Source of the DNA: Chitinophagales bacterium
Lineage (GTDB): Bacteria > Bacteroidota > Bacteroidia > Chitinophagales > JADIYW01
Reading direction: 5' to 3'
DNA length: 64,000 nucleotides
NCBI GenBank assembly: GCA_023957215.1
Contig: JAMLHH010000005.1
Coordinates: forward strand, 58,671 to 122,670
Part shown: one piece after another, positions 56,165 to 64,000 of the stretch
Layout: the number at the start of each line of letters is the position of its first letter
Position numbering within the stretch: position 1 is the first letter of the stretch
The notes under the pieces: model-generated
What the model saw: the letters and a program-made list of their open reading frames with translations, nothing else
Database searches by the model: none
Told to the model about the DNA's origin: nothing
Position numbers and translations under genes: made by a program

Positions 56165-56467
56165 GTCAATAATATACATGGCTCTTTCATCCAAAAGAAA
56201 ATTTAATACATTATTGTTTTCTAAATTTAGTTCGGTTGCTCTTTTGTTTGGCAAAACAGCAAATTCGAACTCTGCCAAATCTAAATTTTTATTTGGTGTA
56301 ATGCAGATTTCAATTCCATTACTTTCTACAACTGAATAACTTCTCGTACTCCTAACAAAATTAAAACTAATTTTCGCACTCGGTACTAATAATTGCTCGA
56401 CCTTATTTTTAGTACCTGTTCTCTCAAAATAGGTAACACTTAATTCTGGAAGTATAATTTCTGACAT
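56165..56467 (-). pseudogene. Truncated gene of unknown function, cut at the menG border
   Basis: From the ATG at 56467 (MSEIILPELSVTYFERTGTK) an open frame of about 100 residues runs to the menG stop and then continues, senselessly, antisense inside menG to 56033. The reading before 56165 looks like real protein, with a beta-rich part and a C-terminal FLLDERAMY segment, so the original 3' end was probably lost when this patch joined menG. I do not recognise it. Confidence 0.4.
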
Positions 56468-56502
56468 TGGTTTAAAGATTAAAATTTGGCAGAGTGCTTC
56501 AT

Positions 56503-56673
56503 CTATGCAAACATTTCCATTTGTCCGCTTTTTATTGGTGTCATTTCGTTTATGAAGTCGCACCAAAAGTCCAAAGTCAAGTTGAAATTGTATGTTTCGT
56601 TTATGTGATTTAGTTCTCTTTGTAATTCAGATTTGTCAATAGTTTGAGCCAATTCTAAAAGGTCAATACGCAT
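56503..56673 (-). pseudogene. Small ORF or gene remnant next to IS end
   Basis: MRIDLLELAQTIDKSELQRE opens a 56-residue frame ending SGQMEMFA, 35 bp before the next frame. It begins 6 bp from the IS border. Joined across the IS it is in frame with the truncated secreted protein at 58162-58444, but the two halves do not look like one protein. Function unknown; it may be the tail of a gene cut by the IS. Confidence 0.35.
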
Positions 56674-56678
56674 TATCC

Positions 56679-56691
56679 CAAAAAGTTCACT
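56679..56691 (+). repeat. IS terminal inverted repeat, left
   Basis: CCCAAAAAGTTCA; its complement is at 58148-58160, with one further G at 58161. Confidence 0.75.
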
Positions 56692-56695
56692 AGGA

Positions 56696-58021
56696 CTACG
56701 AGTCAATCACAATAAATGGTTGTTTAATATTTTCAATATTACTCCAGAGTTGTGTTATCCATTTTCGTCGTTTCATTTGTAAAGACATTTTTAGTACTCT
56801 ATCTCTACCATTTTTTACGATGTAGCTGCCTATGTTTAAAGTTGTGTATCTGATTGTTTTGAGCATAGGTTTTGCTTTGCTTGGAATCACTACTTGTTTG
56901 AATAAACTCATTAAATTATAGGCTATCATAATGAAATTCATGGTAGTTTCTGTTGCATCAAAACTATTCTGATTTATCTTATCTACCGCATAGTCATACT
57001 TGAGTTCTTTGATTTGATTTTCGCAATTAGCTCTTCCTCTATATAGTCTCCAAACCTTTGCCGCAGGCAGTTTTAAGTTGGTTGCATAACAGCTATGTCT
57101 ATAACCGGAGATTACTTCATCATCTTCAAAGAGTGGTAATGTTTTACCGGTAGCTTTAGGTCTTTCTTTAATTTCTTGCCTAACTATTATCAATCTTCGA
57201 GGCTCATTCCACATGGGAGACTGATATTGTGTTGCACAAATTTCGATGCCATTATCAAGCTGTATCCATGTCTTTTGGCTTTGAATATGTCTTTGTATCG
57301 TAGTGTACATAGGACAGGCTATGATGTAAGAAATAGGCGATGTTCTGTTTTCCAAAAGTTCAAATATTTTTTTGGAATAAAACCCACTATCCGCTCTCAA
57401 TAATCCAATTTGTTTGTTTTGCAGATTGGCTAAAGTTGACTCCATAAATGCCTCAAAGTTGTTAGCCGTATGGGCATCACCACTTCTGAGCCAAAAATTA
57501 GCCACCATTTGCACATCCGCCACAAAAGCCATAAGTGGATGATGTGACTTACGACCCGGTTTTCTGGCATGATATCCCACTGCCGCTCCCTCTTGGTCTC
57601 CATAACGAGTAATCACAGAAGAATCAAAGTCTAATGTGTAGTTATCAAAGGAAAGATTGTCGAAAAACCATTTGTAAAAAGCCGGAAACACTTGATCGTT
57701 TGTTTCCATAGTAAATTTTTGAAAAAATCTTACAAAGGCTCTATGTCCTGCCATGCGTTTCTACCCAAATAACTGCTGCAAAACGCCATCAAAGCGTGCC
57801 ACTTCTAAATGTTCGTACCTATTAGCACCACACCAAATCGAAACAATGAACTGTAGAATAATCTGAATAGGATCATACCCTCTGTTAGAATCAGGTTGAG
57901 GCAATGGAGTCTGTTCTAAAAAATGGGTAAACTCCATTTGTTCCAGCATCTTTTGTAACAAAATAATGCCTCCATGAGCAGTAACTTCCTTATCTGTGAA
58001 CTCGATTTTGGTGATGACCAT
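56696..58021 (-). pseudogene. IS1380-type transposase with one in-frame amber stop
   Basis: The frame opens at ATG 58021 (MVITKIEFTDKEVTAHGG), runs 86 codons to QQLFG, meets TAG at 57763-57761 and continues in the same frame as KRMAGHRAFVRFFQKF for over 350 codons to 56696. From the family pattern (FGWKRMAGHRAF, from memory) the stop replaces a Trp codon, TGG to TAG. DDE-type landmarks are intact: LDFDSSVITRYG (first Asp), LLRADSGFYSKKIF (second Asp) and YRGRANCENQIKELKYD (Glu). So it is recently inactivated, or readable only by suppression. Confidence 0.85.
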
Positions 58022-58129
58022 GACTGTAAGATTTTCTTACACCAAATTACTAATAATTTCAACAAACACTATGCAAGATAAATATATAAGATTCAATAAC
58101 TTACGATGATAAAGTTCTAATGACCGTCA

Positions 58130-58444
58130 TTAGAAATATAGCTCTATTGAACTTTTTGGGGTTATGTCGGTTCCTGCATTGAAATAAAAGCCCGAAACGC
58201 CCCAAGATATCCCGGTATTATATACCAAAAGTGAATGAGCCGGATCGGTGATGGTGGTGTTATCCGTGTTACCAATCAGAGAAATTCTCGGTATCAAGAA
58301 ACCTTTATTGTTAAAATCGATGTCTAAGCCGGCACTTTCGTCCGGAGTTCTTGCATCAGAACTAATCCCAATATTTTGAGCATTCACTTGGACACTCAAG
58401 GTAAATATAAGGGTAAATGTAAGAGGTAAAAGATGCTTCATCAT
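58130..58444 (-). pseudogene. Secreted protein gene truncated by IS1380
   Basis: A signal peptide (MKHLLPLTFTLIF through VNAQ) and the common Bacteroidota surface-protein opening NIGISSDARTPDESAGLDID, followed by NKGFLIPRISL and LLVYNTG, then SGFYFNAG. At 58161 the frame enters the IS end and stops 30 bp later. In relatives this opening leads into a long exported protein, so most of the gene is missing. Confidence 0.65.
58148..58161 (-). repeat. IS terminal inverted repeat, right
   Basis: TGAACTTTTTGGGG, complement of 56679-56691 plus one base; followed by the direct repeat TTAT. Confidence 0.75.
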
Positions 58445-58666
58445 TCTTGTGGTTTAATGTTTTAGGAGTAAATTGTCTTATTTATATGACTTACTACTAT
58501 TCAAATAGTTATTTTATATACAAGATACATATATTTAGTATTCTCTATACCTAATTATCTATTTTTCACTCATAGATATGATGAAAAAGGTATTGATGGC
58601 TGATAGGGAAAACGGCTTTGTTATTGATATTTCTGATGTTGTTGCATATCAAACATTGTATGTTAA

Positions 58667-59899
58667 TTACATGTTAAAGTTTAAAAAAGATTTTGTGATT
58701 ATTTCTACACATTCACAAATCTGATTTTCGTTGATGACCAAAGGAGGAGCAAAGCGTATAATATTTCCATGAGTAGGTTTGGCAAGCAGCCCATTTTCTG
58801 CCATTTTGAGACAAATATTCCAGGCAGTATTGCTTTCTTCGTCATCATCTATCACAATGGCATTTAATAGACCTTTCCCTCTCACTTCTTTGATAATAGG
58901 ATTTTGGATATTACGGAGTTTGTTTCTCAAAAGCTCGCCTATTTTTTGAGCATTCTCTGCTAAATTTTCATTGACTAATACTTCCAAAGCTGCAATTCCT
59001 ACAACAGCGGCCAAAGGATTTCCTCCATAGGTGGAACCATGTTCACCGGGTTGTATGCAAAGCATGATTTCATCATCCGCCAAAACTGCCGAAATAGGTA
59101 TATATCCTCCCGACAAAGCCTTACCGAGAATGAGAATATCCGGTTTGACATTTTCGTGATCACAACAAAGCATTTTTCCTGTACGGCAAAGACCTGTCTG
59201 TACTTCATCTGCTATGAAAAGTACATTGTATTTTGTACACAAATCTCTCACGCCTTTCAGATATCCTTTGGAAGGAACTACCACGCCGGCTTCACCTTGT
59301 ATGGGTTCTACCATAAAAGCAGCGACATTTTTATTGCTAATTATTTTTTCAAGCGCATCTAAATCATTATAAGGTACTAAATCATACCCCGGCATAAAAG
59401 GTCCGTAATCACTGTATGCGGTAGGATCTGTAGAGGCTGAAACAGCCGCTTGTGTTCTACCCCAAAAGTTGTTTTTTGCAAAAACGATACGTGCTTTGTC
59501 TCTTTCTACACCTTTTACTAAATATGCCCACTTTTTCGCTAATTTGATAGCGGTTTCTCCACCTTCTACACCAGCATTCATGGGCAAAACTTTATCGTAA
59601 CCCAAAAGCTCAGTGATGTGTTTTTCAAAAAGCCCTAATTGATCATTGTAAAAAGCTCTGGATGTCAAAGTGAGTTGTTGTGCTTGACCTTGCATTGCTT
59701 CCCAAATATGTGGATGACAGTGACCCTGATTGACTGCTGAGTATGCGGAAAGAAAATCAAAATACTTTTTACCGTTGACATCCCACACGAAAACGCCTTT
59801 GCCTTTGGATAGTACTACTGGAAGCGGATGATAATTGTGAGCACCATGCTTTTCTTCTAAATCTATAAAATATTGAGCTGATTTTTTTGTGTCCTGCAT
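58667..59899 (-). CDS. rocD: Ornithine aminotransferase
   Basis: A 410-residue class III PLP aminotransferase. [20 protein letters not shown] near the start, [46 protein letters not shown] and [15 protein letters not shown] (PLP-Lys) are those of ornithine-oxo-acid transaminase, which makes glutamate-5-semialdehyde from ornithine. Full length. It is transcribed away from the terminator at 59970-59999. Confidence 0.95.
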   Translation of the reverse strand: MQDTKKSAQYFIDLEEKHGAHNYHPLPVVLSKGKGVFVWDVNGKKYFDFLSAYSAVNQGHCHPHIWEAMQGQAQQLTLTSRAFYNDQLGLFEKHITELLGYDKVLPMNAGVEGGETAIKLAKKWAYLVKGVERDKARIVFAKNNFWGRTQAAVSASTDPTAYSDYGPFMPGYDLVPYNDLDALEKIISNKNVAAFMVEPIQGEAGVVVPSKGYLKGVRDLCTKYNVLFIADEVQTGLCRTGKMLCCDHENVKPDILILGKALSGGYIPISAVLADDEIMLCIQPGEHGSTYGGNPLAAVVGIAALEVLVNENLAENAQKIGELLRNKLRNIQNPIIKEVRGKGLLNAIVIDDDEESNTAWNICLKMAENGLLAKPTHGNIIRFAPPLVINENQICECVEIITKSFLNFNM

Positions 59900-59969
59900 G
59901 CTACAAATATACGATTTATGATAGACTAGATATCATTTGACTGAAACAAACTGATTCTCTCAAAAACAA

Positions 59970-59999
59970 AAAAGCTCATGACCGAAATCACGAGCTTTT
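59970..59999 (-). terminator. Intrinsic terminator after the FISUMP gene
   Basis: On the minus strand AAAAGCTC...GAGCTTTT forms a stem with a short inner extension, followed by TTGTTTTTG. It lies 30 bp beyond the stop of the lipoprotein gene and before rocD. Confidence 0.75.
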
Positions 60000-60028
60000 G
60001 AATTGTAATAAGTAATTTATTCTACAAC

Positions 60029-61795
60029 TTAATCTTGTACACATCGACAAGAAAAACCGAAAGCCTTAGAACGGAATGAATCAAAAAAGGTACTCGTATT
60101 GTTATGTAATGTAAGCATAAATGCTTCATCTCTTACGGTTGAGGTAGTTGGAGTGGAACTCCACCATGCACCTTCTGTTCCAAAAGAATAGAATGAAGGA
60201 TAAGTTTGATAGACCTCCAACCGCCTGGACGTCCAGCGAAGCCACTTTCATTTGTTGCGTTAGTTTTTGGAGTTATCCAATCATCTGTTGTTGATTTTAA
60301 TTTATCTCCTGCAAAATCTTGACCTCCATAATTATTTCGTAAAGTTACCCATTCTTCTAATGAAGGAATATGCCAGCCATTTGGACATAAATTTCCAGAG
60401 TTTACTGCGAACCAATTATAAAGCTTTCCATAAGTTTTATTATAAGTTGGATCGTTGTTGTAATAAGACCATGCAGGTGTATTGCTTTTGCTAGCAAAAA
60501 TAGCTCTCCAATCATCATCATCTGTGATTTCTGCAATATTACCTGTGTATCTTAAATTTTCAGCAAACCATGTATGTTTGATTACCGATTTTGACAGTTT
60601 TATACACTTCCCCATCTCTAGAATCTACAAATACACCTGTTTCTGGTTCTACTGGTTCTTCAGTTTCATTAGTGTTTCCTTCTGCATCTGACCAATCGTA
60701 ATAAATTCTCAAGCCTGCAATTTCTAATACTTTCTCTTCAGCATTGTGAGTATAGGTATATTGTGCTGTAGAGTCTATTTGTTGAAATTTAGCTTGGACT
60801 AAAATATCATTGTTATTCATTTTTCCATTGATAACTTTTTTACCAGTAATATGCTTGGATGCAATCAATTGATCACCTTGTACTGGAATGCTATAAGCAT
60901 CTACTAGTCCCAAAGAAAAAATCCAATCAGCGAAAGTGTAATTATATTTTTCATATTTTATAGTATGTGATATATCTGATTCAACTATTGGCGAGCTTGG
61001 TTCGATATCATAATACATGTGAAATGCATAGTCTTCCAATCCTATTGGACTTACTCCTAGTATAGCTTGATTGACTTTGCGCACTAAGTCGGTAGGTACT
61101 CCGTCTGCTTTTTGATATGTAGCTTGGATTTTATAATCTTGTCCCACTGTAGGAATAATGTTATAGTCTTGCACATAATTTTTGACTGTATAGTCGGTCA
61201 ATAAGCCATTAGAATAATTTTGGGTTTGAAGCTCTAAAGTCTTTTTGTTAGAAATTAATCCAGTACTTTTGATTTGTGTTAAAACTCCAGAATCATTATA
61301 GTGATAGTTAAAGTTTTTCTTTGATTCAGGACCACCCATTCCGAATATATCAATAACGAAATTGTTGACTACGTTGCTGATTTTACCATCACTTATCTTT
61401 AGTGTTGCTGATGAAAATACCAATCCACTATTTATCAGTACTGGATCGCTATCTAATTTTAGATTGTAATTATCGCTGTCAAGAGATTGATTAGGATAGG
61501 TATAGATTCGCGTTCCTCTTTTAACAGAGATATTACTAAGTAAACCATCAGTATAGGTATAATTTACATCCATCAATTGATCGATATCAAAAGGGAAGGA
61601 GTTAGGGCTGGTTGTTTGTTCTACTCTAAGAATCTTGACTGTTTTTCCGTCATCTGTCTGACTTCCACCGGTATCCCCAGGATTGTTAGTCGTAGGATTG
61701 CCTGAATTGCTGGAAGAACCGCCATTATTATTGAGCAAATCCTTTTTACAGGATATGATACCTAATAACATGGTGAAATAAATAAGCTTTTTCAT
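60029..61795 (-). pseudogene. Lipoprotein with C-terminal FISUMP domain, two frame breaks
   Basis: The start MKKLIYFTMLLGIISCKK is a lipoprotein signal (Cys16) followed by an Asn/Gly/Ser linker and about 330 beta-rich residues. A Fibrobacter-succinogenes-major-paralogous (FISUMP) domain then begins: SRDGEVYKTVKIGNQT. Here the frame shifts (about 60592) and resumes as WFAENLRYTG, LCPNGWHIPSLEEW and GFAGRPGGW, shifts again near 60215, and finishes as GTEGAWWSST and GFSCRCVQD at 60029. Joined, the domain is complete. Probably a surface protein; either broken or mis-sequenced at two points. Confidence 0.8.
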
Positions 61796-61807
61796 AATCT
61801 ATGTTTT

Positions 61808-62370
61808 TTAATTAATAATATTTAAAGTGAAAAATACCACACCATCATTTGCTTGTATAAGTATTTTATAGATACCTAATTTTAGGTCACTAACATCTAA
61901 ATCAATTTGTCCATTATGGATATACGTTTGCTTGACAGTATTCCCTTCTGCACTGATTAAATGCTTGTTCTAAATTATTAGATAGTAAACTGCCAGTGTT
62001 AGAAACACACCCATATCAGACATTTACCAAAAGAATCAACCGGACTATTCGAAAAATCCTCAGGTATCATATGAATGGTGCAGGTTTTGGAACCTTTCCC
62101 ACTCTTTTCTCCTTTTGTAGATTGAATTTCATAAATGGTAATGTTGTTATACCATTCAATTTTCTTTTCCTCATCGAAAATGATACCGTCCTTTAATATT
62201 TGCTTATACGGTGTAGCCTGTAGTTTAAAAGAATCTATCTTAACATTGTATTTAGATTCAATTCTATAAACATTACTTTCAGCTTTAGCTTGAAAATGAC
62301 TAAATGTTAATAGGATGATAACCCCTATTATTATGGGAGAAAACTTCCTCCTTAGATTGATACTTCTCAT
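61808..62370 (-). pseudogene. Secreted protein with T9SS-like tail, two frame breaks
   Basis: From ATG 62370 a signal peptide (MRSINLRRKFSP to QAKAES) leads to about 100 residues of unknown type ending VDSFGKCLI. The next frame then reads GCVSNTGSLLSNNLEQAFN (shift near 62010), and a third frame gives HLISAEGNTVKQTYIHNG and LKLGIYKILIQ, ending at the TAA at 61810-61808 (shift near 61970). The tail has the shape of a T9SS sorting domain (LGIYKILI). It lies 12 bp upstream of the FISUMP lipoprotein gene and is probably cotranscribed with it. Confidence 0.65.
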
Positions 62371-62589
62371 AAACAAGTAGTTTACATTAAGTTTATATAA
62401 ATATTTTATTCATTACAAATATTTGTAATAGAAAATTTTAAAACTCTTTGATTTTTAACAAAAAAAATAAGTATAGGTCTAAAATCTTCTAATAAGCATA
62501 TTGCTTGGGTGAAATTACTTTTATTCTCTCTCATGCATTATTGTAGAAATTTACATATTATTGTCTTAGATTAGTTGGATAGACTTTTG

Positions 62590-63630
62590 ATGAATCGTTT
62601 TTTATTACTTTTTGCATTATTGATTTTACCTATTATAGCTTATCCTCAGATAGGTGGTAATAGTGCGTACAGTTTTTTAGATTTGTCAAGTAGTGCCAGA
62701 GCGACAGGTGTCGGCGGTAAATATTTTGCCGGGCCACGCGGAGATATTGCTTTATCCATAGACAATCCGTCCTTGCTTAATCAAGAGGTACATCAACATA
62801 TTGCTTTTAATACAGGTTTCTATTTGGCCGGTACTAATTTTGGTACTATGGTGTATGGACATCATTCCCAAAAGTTAAATACTACTTTCTCCACATCAGC
62901 AAATTATATTACTTCAGGGAAGCTGGATGGTAGAGATGAAGCCGGAAATCCTATTGGAGATTTTAGAGTAGGTAATTTTTATCTGAGTGGGGCAGCAGCC
63001 CGTCAATGGAAAAATTTTACGTATGGTGTGCAGTTAAAATTTATTTTTTCATCCATAGAGCAATATAAATCGCTGGGTCTTGCAGCCGATTTTTCTGCTT
63101 CTTATTTCAAAGATGACAAAGACTTGGTATTGAGTATGATATTGAGAAATATAGGCACCGAACTCAAAGCCTATTACAAAGAACAAGATAGAGAGAAATT
63201 ACCCACGGATTTGGCTTTTGCACTTTCTAAGAAGTTTGAAAAAATACCGCTTCGACTGAATATTGTGGCACATCATTTATATGAATGGGATATTACCCGA
63301 CCGAAGGCAAAAAAGAACCAACAATTGATTATTGGGACAAATTCTATGACTGAAAGAGGTTTTATAGATAAGATATTTGCACATCTTGTTGCAGGTGTAG
63401 AAGTAGATGTGGCAAAACCTATACAACTGAGGATAGGTTACGATCATTTGAGACGTATGGAATTAGGTGGTGAAGAAAAGAAAGGCTTGGTAGGACTTTC
63501 TGCCGGAATAGGAGTGAATATCCAACAATTTAGAATCGATTACTCATTAGCAAAATATCATTCTAAGGGTACTTTAAACCAAATAGGGATTGCAGTTAAT
63601 ATCGCAGATTGGGGAAATCAAATCAATTGA
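62590..63630 (+). CDS. porQ: Type IX secretion system protein PorQ
   Basis: A 346-residue outer-membrane beta-barrel protein of the PorV/PorQ group. I use the ATG at 62590, which gives the signal peptide MNRFLLLFALLILPIIAYPQ; the frame is open five codons earlier from TTG. GGNSAYSFLDLSSSARATGVGG is the PorQ opening, in two pieces, followed by regular barrel strands to IGIAVNIADWGNQIN. In the T9SS it works with PorU/V/Z in releasing and anchoring cargo, such as the T9SS-tagged proteins at 5.8 and 24 kb. Confidence 0.88.
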   Translation: MNRFLLLFALLILPIIAYPQIGGNSAYSFLDLSSSARATGVGGKYFAGPRGDIALSIDNPSLLNQEVHQHIAFNTGFYLAGTNFGTMVYGHHSQKLNTTFSTSANYITSGKLDGRDEAGNPIGDFRVGNFYLSGAAARQWKNFTYGVQLKFIFSSIEQYKSLGLAADFSASYFKDDKDLVLSMILRNIGTELKAYYKEQDREKLPTDLAFALSKKFEKIPLRLNIVAHHLYEWDITRPKAKKNQQLIIGTNSMTERGFIDKIFAHLVAGVEVDVAKPIQLRIGYDHLRRMELGGEEKKGLVGLSAGIGVNIQQFRIDYSLAKYHSKGTLNQIGIAVNIADWGNQIN

Positions 63631-63661
63631 CGGTTTTTTGATAAATTTTTTGACTAAAAAC

Positions 63662-63691
63662 TTGTTAGATTAAACTTAATGGCTATTTTTG
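63662..63691 (+). promoter_or_regulatory. Promoter of tRNA-Phe
   Basis: TTG at 63662-63664, a 19-base spacer and TATTTTTG at 63684-63691, 34 bp before the tRNA. Confidence 0.6.
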
Positions 63692-63725
63692 CAACGCATT
63701 TGTAAAATTGATACAAGTGAAGGAC

Positions 63726-63798
63726 GGTACGGTAGCTCAGTCGGTAGAGCAATGGACTGAAAATCCATGTGTCGGCGGTTCGATCCCGCCCCATACCA
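63726..63798 (+). tRNA. tRNA-Phe (GAA), acceptor-stem mismatch
   Basis: A 73-nt cloverleaf. The D arm has AGCTCAGTCGGTAGAGC, the anticodon stem ATGGA/TCCAT encloses CTGAAAA giving GAA (Phe), and the T arm holds GTTCGATCC. The acceptor arm GGTACGG pairs with CCATACC except at position 5, where C faces A; a T there would restore the stem. Discriminator A; CCA not encoded. Confidence 0.92.
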
Positions 63799-63800
63799 CA

Positions 63801-63838
63801 AAAATAAAAGAGACCTCCATGGAGGTCTCTTTTATTTT
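63801..63838. terminator. Long perfect-palindrome terminator after tRNA-Phe
   Basis: A perfect 38-bp inverted repeat: AAAATAAAAGAGACCTCCA followed by its complement. GC-rich core and T-rich arm give a strong intrinsic terminator working in both directions. It ends the tRNA-Phe transcript and abuts the group II intron. Confidence 0.9.
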
Positions 63839-63839
63839 T

Positions 63840-64000
63840 GTTTGCTATGCATGTTCATTATCTATAGGGTTAAAGTCCCGAGCGGGCTTATTTTGACGAG
63901 AACCGTTAGTTGAGGGCAAGGGTGTTTGCCGTGAGGTAAAATCTGAAAGAAGCCTAAAACAAAAGTTGGTACTGACCCTTCGGCAGGATAAACCTACGCA
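63840..64000 (+). mobile_element. Group II intron, 5' part of domain I (cut by window edge)
   Basis: The sequence after the terminator holds the well-known domain I core of bacterial group II introns: GGGTTAAAGTCCCGAGCGGG, then GAGAACCGTTAGTTGAGGGC, AAGGGTGTTTGCCGTGAGG and AATCTGAAAGAAGCC. The 5' end is probably the G at 63840 (GTTTGC, resembling GTGYG), 2 bp after the hairpin. Insertion directly behind an intrinsic terminator is the habit of group IIC introns. The reverse transcriptase gene, if present, lies beyond the window. Confidence 0.82.

Larger units (their letters stand above)
56679..58161 (-). mobile_element. IS1380-type insertion sequence with target duplication
   Basis: About 1.48 kb bounded by CCCAAAAAGTTCA (56679-56691) and the complementary TGAACTTTTTGGGG (58148-58161). 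TTAT is found directly outside both ends (56675-56678 and 58162-58165), consistent with the 4-bp duplication of IS1380 elements. It carries one minus-strand transposase gene interrupted by a single amber codon. It is distinct from the decayed copy at 18.3-19.8 kb. Confidence 0.8.

Noticed and set aside
58577..58720. 48-codon plus-strand ORF overlapping the 3' end of rocD
   Set aside because: No promoter or recognisable features, and it overlaps a conserved gene antisense.
63708..63896. 62-codon ORF across tRNA-Phe and the terminator
   Set aside because: It is made entirely of tRNA, palindrome and intron sequence.

Overview
The window is a chromosomal stretch of an AT-rich member of the Bacteroidota. 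The signs are cargo proteins with type IX secretion (T9SS) C-terminal sorting domains, a PorQ homologue, many SCKK-type lipoproteins, TTTG/TAnnTTTG promoters, menaquinone genes, and several GTG/TTG starts without Shine-Dalgarno sequences. I cannot name the genus.

Layout. 0-5 kb: secreted and lipoprotein genes on the minus strand, including a serine protease and two nearly identical tandem lipoproteins. 5-17.4 kb: a PASTA protein, a T9SS cargo protein, a PI-PLC-like lipoprotein, an M1 peptidase, a TPR protein, a DUF4160/DUF2442 pair, a GH3-serine hydrolase fusion and a small YKSEA-repeat protein. 17.5-20 kb: maf, then a decayed IS1380-type element that truncated a lipoprotein gene. 20-28.5 kb: queA, an M16 peptidase, a CotH/T9SS protein, ilvE and rdgB. 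28.5-34.2 kb: a zinc-type exporter and an organosulfur operon (two FMN-dependent monooxygenases, SfnG- and DmoA-like, plus two flavin reductases), with a free methionine sulfoxide reductase upstream. 34-44 kb: patatin, GtrA and CDP-alcohol transferase genes, a frame-broken rlmH, nfeD-floA, sugar genes, tRNA-Lys and recQ. 44-56 kb: GMC oxidoreductase, mutS, an RNA methyltransferase, a YraN protein, sugar isomerase, lipB, HMG-CoA lyase, and menD/menF/menG. 56-62.4 kb: an accessory patch with a second IS1380-type element, gene remnants, rocD and two frame-broken surface-protein genes. 62.5-64 kb: porQ, tRNA-Phe, a strong terminator and the 5' end of a group II intron.

The most striking system lies upstream of sfnG at about 33.35-33.71 kb, a stretch usually left as empty intergenic DNA. 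On the minus strand it holds, in order: a near-perfect Bacteroidota promoter, a SAM-I-type riboswitch whose P1 helix ends just before an ATG, a 38-codon ORF in which 13 of the last 15 residues are Cys or Met, a perfect hairpin whose loop is that ORF's stop codon, and a second hairpin followed by T-rich sequence. I read this as layered sulfur sensing (SAM by the riboswitch, Cys/Met supply by ribosome progress through the leader peptide) controlling the dimethyl sulfide / dimethyl sulfone type genes downstream.

Several genes (rlmH, the FISUMP lipoprotein, its upstream neighbour, both transposases) carry frameshifts or stops. Some may be sequencing errors, others real decay. The tRNA-Phe also has an acceptor-stem mismatch.
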